Assembly (NCBI GenBank): GCA_903870185.1
Contig: CAIQCE010000022.1
Coordinates: forward strand, 1 to 9,259
Direction: 5' to 3'
Source: an uncultured Gammaproteobacteria bacterium
GTDB taxonomy: Bacteria > Pseudomonadota > Gammaproteobacteria > Coxiellales > Coxiellaceae
DNA length: 9,259 bases
The stretch's first letter is position 1. Each line of letters opens with the position of its first letter. Position numbers and translations under genes: made by a program. Below, piece by piece: positions 5,328 through 9,259 of the stretch. The notes under the pieces are model-generated. The model searched no databases and was not told where the DNA came from. It worked only from the letters and a program-made list of their open reading frames with translations.

Positions 5328-7430
5328 ATGACATTCACCACACTTGGCCTATCAGAGCCTATCGACCGTTCGCTTAATGAGAAAGGTTATACCGTTCCTT
5401 CAGAGATTCAGAAGCAAGCTATTCCCGCTATTCTAGCAGGCAGTGATGTTATGGCAGCCGCTAAAACAGGCTCTGGCAAAACAGGGGCATTTTTATTGCC
5501 AATGTTGCAGATGCTTTCAGAAGATGGCAATCCTGTTCAACCTAATTCAATTAAAGCGCTTATTTTGACTCCTACTCGAGAGCTTGCCGCTCAAGTATGT
5601 GAAAGTGCTGAGATCTATGGAAAATACCTGAAGCTGCATTCTACAGCCGTTTATGGAGGGGTGAAAATTAATCCTCAAATGATGCGTCTTCGCAAAGGTG
5701 TTGATATTTTAGTTGCAACCCCAGGGCGTTTATTAGATCTCTACAGTCAAAATGCGGTTAAATTTAACCAGGTGGAAATATTGGTGTTGGATGAGGCAGA
5801 TCGTATGCTTGATATGGGCTTTATCCATGATATTAACAAGATCATGAAATTATTGCCTAAGAAGCGTCAAACTTTGATGTTTTCAGCGACATTTTCGGCT
5901 GAAATACGCGAATTGACCAAGGGTGTTTTAAACCAACCTGTTCAAATTGACGCGAGTCCACGCAATGCAACAGCTGAAAATATTAAGCAGGTTGTTTACA
6001 CCGTTTCAAAATCACAAAAAGCCAGTTTGTTAAGTCGATTGATTAAGGATGGAGCGTGGTTTCAGGTTTTAGTTTTTGCTCGTACTAAGCATGGCGCTAA
6101 TAGAATCGTTGAAAAATTGCTGAAGGATGATATTTCAGCTTTGGCGATACATGGAAATAAAAGCCAGGGTGCACGAACCAAGGCGCTGGCTAATTTTAAG
6201 AAAGGGCTGATTAACGTACTCGTAGCAACTGATATCGCAGCGAGAGGATTGGATATCGCTGAATTGCCCCATGTGGTTAATTATGATTTACCCAATATTC
6301 CAGAAGATTATGTGCATAGAATCGGGAGAACTGGTCGGGCAGGGCGTGATGGAGAGGCTTGCTCATTAGTGAGCCAAGATGAAAAAGCCTATCTTCGAGA
6401 TATTCAAAAGCTGATAAAACTTGAGATCCCAGTCGTCCATAATGCTGGATACGAAGATTTGGAAAATGTGCCCGTGGTCGAAAGGGAGCCAAGGCCTGTC
6501 ATCGTGCGTTCACGTGGATCCGATAAGAAGCCTAGGACTTCTTCAGCAAGAAGCCCCAGGAAAGATACAGCGGCTCGAAAACCACGAGCGAATAGTGATA
6601 AACCTAAAACTTATGCAGCTCGAAGTGAGCGAGGTGATAGCCAGTCAGCAGTGCGGCCAAAATCTTATGAAGCTCGAGGTGACAGAAGCGATAGTCAAAC
6701 AGAAAAACCTCGAAGCTATGTTCCCCGAGGTGATAGAAGCGATAGTCGAATAGCAGCCAAGCCTAGAGCTTATGAAGCTCGAAGTGAGAGAAGTGATAGT
6801 CGAACGGAGAAACCTCGAAGTTATGCTCCTAGAGGTGAAAGGACCGATAGTCGAACAGAGAAACCGCGAAGCTATGCTGCTCCCCGAGGTGATAGAAGCG
6901 ATAGTCGAATAGCAGCCAAGCCTAGAGCTTATGAAGCTCGAAGTGAGAGAAATGATAGTCGAACGGAGAAACCGCGAGGCTATGCTCCCCGAGGTGAAAG
7001 GAGCGATAATCGAACAGCGGCCAAGCCTAGAGCTTATGAAGCCCGAGGTGAAAGAGCGGATAGTCGTTCAGAGAAACCCCGAGGCTATGCTCCTCGAGGT
7101 GAAAAATCTGAGGGTTATGTACAAAAACCTAGAACTTATTCCACGCGTGGTCCTAGAAGTGATTCGACTCAAAAGCCAAAAACTTATGTGGCTCGAGGCG
7201 AAAGGAGTGATGACAGAGTTCAAAAGCCTAGGTCAAGTGCTCCTCGTGGTGAAAAACCTGAGGGTTATGTACAAAAACCCAGAACTTATTCCACACGCGG
7301 GCCTAGAAGTGATGGTGCTCCTCAAAGGCCCAAAACCTATGCTCCTCGAGGTGAAAGACCGGAAGGGGCTCGACCAAGATTGAGTAAAGCAGGACCAAAA
7401 AAACCTTCGGGTCCCCGGAAGCCTAAGTAA
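5328..7430 (+). CDS. rhlE: RhlE-type DEAD-box ATP-dependent RNA helicase with long repetitive basic tail
   Basis: ATP-dependent RNA unwinding or remodelling, usually in ribosome assembly or mRNA turnover. The core (residues 1-375) has every motif in order: Q motif (GYTVPSEIQKQ, 20-30), motif I AAKTGSGKT (44-52), Ia PTRELAAQ (82-89), Ib TPGR (131-134), II DEAD (155-158), III SAT (186-188), IV VLVFART (247-253), V VATDIAARGLDI (299-310) and VI HRIGRTGRAG (330-339). The start at 5328 is chosen because MTFTTLGLS is the family N-terminus; an in-frame ATG at 5115 would add 71 residues read from the inverted-repeat element. From about residue 395 to the end (700) the tail is a repetitive Arg/Ser/Lys/Glu/Pro/Tyr-rich, disordered-looking RNA-binding extension. 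E. coli RhlE is about 450 residues, so the tail is unusually long. It is transcribed divergently from aroA and converges on the next gene. Confidence 0.94.
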   Translation: MTFTTLGLSEPIDRSLNEKGYTVPSEIQKQAIPAILAGSDVMAAAKTGSGKTGAFLLPMLQMLSEDGNPVQPNSIKALILTPTRELAAQVCESAEIYGKYLKLHSTAVYGGVKINPQMMRLRKGVDILVATPGRLLDLYSQNAVKFNQVEILVLDEADRMLDMGFIHDINKIMKLLPKKRQTLMFSATFSAEIRELTKGVLNQPVQIDASPRNATAENIKQVVYTVSKSQKASLLSRLIKDGAWFQVLVFARTKHGANRIVEKLLKDDISALAIHGNKSQGARTKALANFKKGLINVLVATDIAARGLDIAELPHVVNYDLPNIPEDYVHRIGRTGRAGRDGEACSLVSQDEKAYLRDIQKLIKLEIPVVHNAGYEDLENVPVVEREPRPVIVRSRGSDKKPRTSSARSPRKDTAARKPRANSDKPKTYAARSERGDSQSAVRPKSYEARGDRSDSQTEKPRSYVPRGDRSDSRIAAKPRAYEARSERSDSRTEKPRSYAPRGERTDSRTEKPRSYAAPRGDRSDSRIAAKPRAYEARSERNDSRTEKPRGYAPRGERSDNRTAAKPRAYEARGERADSRSEKPRGYAPRGEKSEGYVQKPRTYSTRGPRSDSTQKPKTYVARGERSDDRVQKPRSSAPRGEKPEGYVQKPRTYSTRGPRSDGAPQRPKTYAPRGERPEGARPRLSKAGPKKPSGPRKPK
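6510..7427 (+). repeat. In-frame tandem repeat array encoding the helicase tail
   Basis: About 300 codons made of variants of a roughly 16-18 residue unit: KPRxYxxRGERSDSRTE, alternating with KPRAYEARSERxDSRTE and, later, GEKxEGYVQKPRTYSTRGPRSD. Two larger periods can be read in the DNA. Positions 6723-6814 recur at 6882-6973 (offset 159 bp, 92 bp with a single mismatch, 6793 versus 6952). Positions 7089-7163 recur at 7239-7313 (offset 150 bp, about 69 of 75 matching). Both periods are multiples of three, so the frame is kept. Identity at silent positions indicates recent duplication, and copy number may vary between strains. Confidence 0.85.
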
Positions 7431-7440
7431 TCCTAGGCTT
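7419..7440. terminator. Weak hairpin between convergent genes, possible terminator
   Basis: AAGCCTA (7419-7425) and TAGGCTT (7434-7440) form a 7-bp stem with an 8-nt loop that includes the helicase stop codon (7428-7430). No proper U-tract follows on either strand, so it would be a poor intrinsic terminator. It is the best candidate I see between the two converging genes, which are only 46 bp apart. Confidence 0.3.
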
Positions 7441-7476
7441 TGATTGAAGGTGGTGTTCAAGGGCAGGCTGGTATGA

Positions 7477-8724
7477 TCAGCCAGGTTGTTGTCTATAAGC
7501 CATGGTTTTTAGCGGGGTTGGCGATAGGAGGGGGTTGGTTTGTAGACCTTGTCCTGTGCCAGCCTTTTTCTTAAAAATACTGACGTTAGTGAGCGTACTT
7601 CTAGGAAACGGGATTCTCTTTTTCGGCTTTCCATCCTCTCTGAAATCAAATTTGATATTTTGTAATCTTGAGTGATATTCATGCATCTTGTCTTTTCGAG
7701 CCTTTTTATCAAGTTCAAGCACTAATTTTTGTTTGTGATTTTCAGAGGCTATTTTGTTTGAAGTTTGATTAATTTTGTTAACTATAACAGGGATTAAAAT
7801 TGGGATTAAGTTAAGTCCAGCATACAAAATGAGGTTAAATATAGCAGTGGAACTTAGAATCGAAACTTGAGGGACAACATAGGTGGCCAATAGTGTGATG
7901 ATGATATTAGTAAGAATAAAAGCAATCAAGTAGCTCTTAATAGTCAATTTTACTTCAGGTGATATTCTAAAATAAATGCCTCGATTAAAAAATCGAGATT
8001 GGGCGAAATTTTGAAGTATGATATGTAGAGTTTTTTGCCCGGTTTTCCCAGAGCTCATTTCTATCAATTTTTTAAATATTCTTTTGCAATATTGAATTTC
8101 TTTAAGTTGAATATTCTGTTTAAATAATCGTCTTAAATTTTCTCCATGCTCTATATATTGCAACTTTAATTCATCTATTAGACCAGGATTCTCTTCTTTC
8201 CCCATGTGTCGGAGTTGTTTTTTGATGGCAGTCTTTATTTCTAAATCAGAAAGATTTCTATGTTGATCTAGCTGACGTTTCGAGCTTTTAAATAGCAATT
8301 TCTTTAATACTATATCGTAATCTTTGACTAAGCTTAATTGAAATAAGTCAACATATTGCTTCGTGTAAGATTCAAGAGAAATTCCTATGGTTTTTAAAAA
8401 TTGGGCTTTATGTTCAGAATTATCTGGATTGAATGAGGGTGGTATACAAAAAATAATTCTATAAATAGGTGTGAAAATATTTAATTTTTTTAAGAGGGAA
8501 TGATGTCTGCTAAAAATATGATGAAGCCTATCTATGCTTTTAGAGATGCCATGTAGCCCAGGTATATCATCAATCCTATCGAACACAGTTGCTAATTCTG
8601 CATATTCTTGATAGCAGGCTAGTTGAAGAAATAGCATTAGATCAGAAACTTCATCCGCTGTTCCCATCGGAAAAATTTCATTTTGAACATAGCCTTCGAT
8701 CATGTGCTGAGTTTTATTACGCAT
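7477..8724 (-). CDS. Unrecognised protein with two membrane segments; candidate effector
   Basis: I do not recognise the family of this 415-residue protein. Residues 1-260 look largely alpha-helical and soluble, rich in Lys, Leu, Ile and His, with no signal peptide. Two adjacent hydrophobic stretches follow, about 263-284 (SYLIAFILTNIIITLLATYVV) and 290-316 (ILSSTAIFNLILYAGLNLIP onward), separated by a very short turn: a membrane hairpin. After it comes a charged helix (about 318-360) and a basic, Pro/Ser/Thr-rich, probably disordered tail ending in RQQPG. The start at 8722-8724 is well supported by AGGAG (8731-8735), 6 nt upstream. The gene stands alone between convergent rhlE and the acetyltransferase terminator. 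A PmrA-box-like site upstream makes a type IVB-secreted, host-membrane-inserted effector one possibility. An ordinary inner-membrane protein is equally consistent with the protein sequence alone. Confidence 0.85.
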   Translation of the reverse strand: MRNKTQHMIEGYVQNEIFPMGTADEVSDLMLFLQLACYQEYAELATVFDRIDDIPGLHGISKSIDRLHHIFSRHHSLLKKLNIFTPIYRIIFCIPPSFNPDNSEHKAQFLKTIGISLESYTKQYVDLFQLSLVKDYDIVLKKLLFKSSKRQLDQHRNLSDLEIKTAIKKQLRHMGKEENPGLIDELKLQYIEHGENLRRLFKQNIQLKEIQYCKRIFKKLIEMSSGKTGQKTLHIILQNFAQSRFFNRGIYFRISPEVKLTIKSYLIAFILTNIIITLLATYVVPQVSILSSTAIFNLILYAGLNLIPILIPVIVNKINQTSNKIASENHKQKLVLELDKKARKDKMHEYHSRLQNIKFDFREDGKPKKRIPFPRSTLTNVSIFKKKAGTGQGLQTNPLLSPTPLKTMAYRQQPG

Positions 8725-8819
8725 AACACACTCCTACCTGAGTGCTATCAATTTTTTTATGGCTTATCTTGTAATTTAATCATACTAACTGAATCGGGGC
8801 CTAATAAATTAGATGGTAA

Positions 8820-8825
8820 ATAATA
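8820..8825 (-). promoter_or_regulatory. Candidate -10 element for the membrane-protein gene
   Basis: On the minus strand TATTAT (8825 to 8820) matches TATAAT at 5 of 6. A 17-bp spacer would place the -35 at 8843-8848, inside the second half-site of the CTTAA repeat, where the sequence (TTCTTA) is poor; that is expected for an activator-dependent promoter. A competing -10, TATGAT (8784 to 8779, 5 of 6), has an equally poor -35. If 8820-8825 is used, the leader is about 90 nt. Confidence 0.35.
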
Positions 8826-8837
8826 GGATAACAGGGG

Positions 8838-8857
8838 TTTCTTAAGAAACTATTAAG
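8838..8857 (-). promoter_or_regulatory. PmrA-box-like tandem CTTAA repeat
   Basis: Read on the minus strand, the site is CTTAATAGT, then TT, then CTTAAGAAA: two direct half-sites 11 bp apart. The PmrA response-regulator site described for Legionella and Coxiella effector genes is a tandem cTTAAtatT repeat with the same 11-bp period. The first half-site matches well and the second keeps CTTAA. The site lies about 115 bp upstream of the ATG of the membrane-protein gene and overlaps the expected -35. Part of it (8837-8850, GTTTCTTAAGAAAC) is also a perfect 14-bp palindrome, so a dyad-binding repressor is an alternative reading. Confidence 0.4.
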
Positions 8858-8860
8858 TAA

Positions 8861-8896
8861 AATAATGGGGTCGATGCATGCAACGACCCCTTTATT
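8861..8896 (-). terminator. Rho-independent terminator of the acetyltransferase gene
   Basis: GGGGTCG (8867-8873) and CGACCCC (8884-8890) form a perfect GC-rich 7-bp stem around a 10-nt loop. After one T/T mismatch the stem extends by AATAA/TTATT (8861-8865 with 8892-8896). On the minus strand it begins a few bases after the acetyltransferase stop and is followed by ATTATTTTACTT. On the plus strand it is followed by TTTATTTCTT, so it could work in both directions. It separates the acetyltransferase from the promoter of the next minus-strand gene. Confidence 0.85.
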
Positions 8897-8898
8897 TC

Positions 8899-9259
8899 TT
8901 AACCTTTCCAAGTAACATCTAGCTCAGGCAAACCATCAAGACTATATTTGGCATAAACCAAGGTATCACTAATTTCGCCTGTAACAGGCTTTTTCCGGTT
9001 GGCCTTTAAGGTGGCTTCTAGTGAATAGTTAAGGGATTCAGGGATATTTTTGCTTCTTAAATTATCGATATCACAGGTGATCGCGATTCGTTTTACTTTG
9101 AGCTCTTTAAATGCGTATTGGGTAATGGCATTGATCGCTTCTCTCATAAGTCCTTGTCCAGAACGAGAAGTCCTAATCCAATAACCCGTTTCAACGGAAG
9201 GAACCTCCCAGAGAATATGATGAAAGCAAGTAGCTCCTATAAATTCACTGGAGTTCTTA
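8899..9259 (-). CDS. GNAT-family N-acetyltransferase, RimJ/RimL type, C-terminal part
   Basis: The frame is open from the window edge to a TAA at 8899-8901 and gives about 120 residues of the C-terminal half; the start is beyond 9259. An internal ATG at 9145-9147 lies inside the acetyl-CoA motif and cannot be the true start. Order of features: core beta strands with FIGATCFHHI, then GYWIRTSRSGQGLMREA, the acetyl-CoA pyrophosphate-binding loop (SGQG) and following helix. Next come the strand KRIAITCDIDNLRSKNIPESLNY and EATLKA, the usual RimJ/RimL C-terminal half, and SDTLVYAKYSL. Family members acetylate N-termini of ribosomal proteins or small molecules; the substrate here cannot be told. It is followed at once by a strong terminator, so it ends its transcription unit. 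Confidence 0.88.
   Translation of the reverse strand, partial: KNSSEFIGATCFHHILWEVPSVETGYWIRTSRSGQGLMREAINAITQYAFKELKVKRIAITCDIDNLRSKNIPESLNYSLEATLKANRKKPVTGEISDTLVYAKYSLDGLPELDVTWKG

Noticed and set aside
6421..7383. Open frames of 110 and 150 codons in a second plus-strand frame of the helicase tail (6421-6753, 6931-7383)
   Set aside because: They exist because the repetitive Arg/Ser/Glu-rich coding sequence lacks stops in another frame; they show only the translated repeat and no start signals.
7466..7482. GGCTG/CAGCC stem at the end of the membrane-protein gene as a terminator
   Set aside because: The stem is only 5 bp, overlaps the stop codon and is not followed by a U-tract on either strand.
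8824..8837. Resemblance to the I-SceI homing endonuclease site (GGATAACAGGG core)
   Set aside because: Only about 11 of 18 bases match and both ends differ; no homing endonuclease or intron is nearby. Probably chance.
9145..9147. ATG as start of a short acetyltransferase
   Set aside because: It falls inside the conserved acetyl-CoA-binding loop (SGQGLM); the GNAT fold continues upstream to the window edge.

Overview
The window is AT-rich, densely packed bacterial chromosome. It has eight protein-coding genes, two of them cut by the window edges, and no RNA gene or CRISPR array that I can see. The protein families point to a gammaproteobacterium. A tandem CTTAA-type repeat resembling the PmrA box of Legionella and Coxiella lies upstream of an unrecognised membrane protein and suggests the order Legionellales, possibly a host-associated member. 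That placement is an inference, not a proof.

Layout. Positions 2-493 (+) hold the 3' end of an unrecognised gene that overlaps, tail to tail, the end of the next operon. Positions 477-5031 (-) are a compact four-gene shikimate-pathway operon, transcribed aroA, then a class I DAHP synthase, then aroB, then aroC, with junctions of +2, -4 and +3 bp. It supplies the first step (DAHP synthase), second step (AroB), sixth step (AroA) and seventh step (AroC) from erythrose-4-phosphate and PEP to chorismate. Dehydroquinase, shikimate dehydrogenase and shikimate kinase are not in the window. The DAHP synthase keeps its metal ligands but has lost the residues of the E. coli AroG phenylalanine pocket. 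The EPSP synthase has Ile and Phe where E. coli has Thr97 and Pro101.

Positions 5032-5327 are the divergent intergenic region. It contains a 106-bp element bounded by 24-bp imperfect inverted repeats (KpnI-like GGTACC cores). Positions 5328-7430 (+) encode an RhlE-type DEAD-box RNA helicase. Its C-terminal tail is about 300 residues long, basic and built of repeats, with recent in-frame DNA duplications of 159 and 150 bp period.

Positions 7477-8724 (-) encode a 415-residue protein with two adjacent membrane segments and no recognised family. Its upstream region carries the PmrA-box-like site over a plausible promoter, so it is a candidate secreted effector. Positions 8899-9259 (-) are the C-terminal part of a RimJ/RimL-type GNAT acetyltransferase, ended by a strong hairpin terminator.

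The most interesting items are the unusual aro gene grouping with its altered regulatory residues, the PmrA-like box with its unknown membrane protein, the palindromic element, and the expanding helicase tail.
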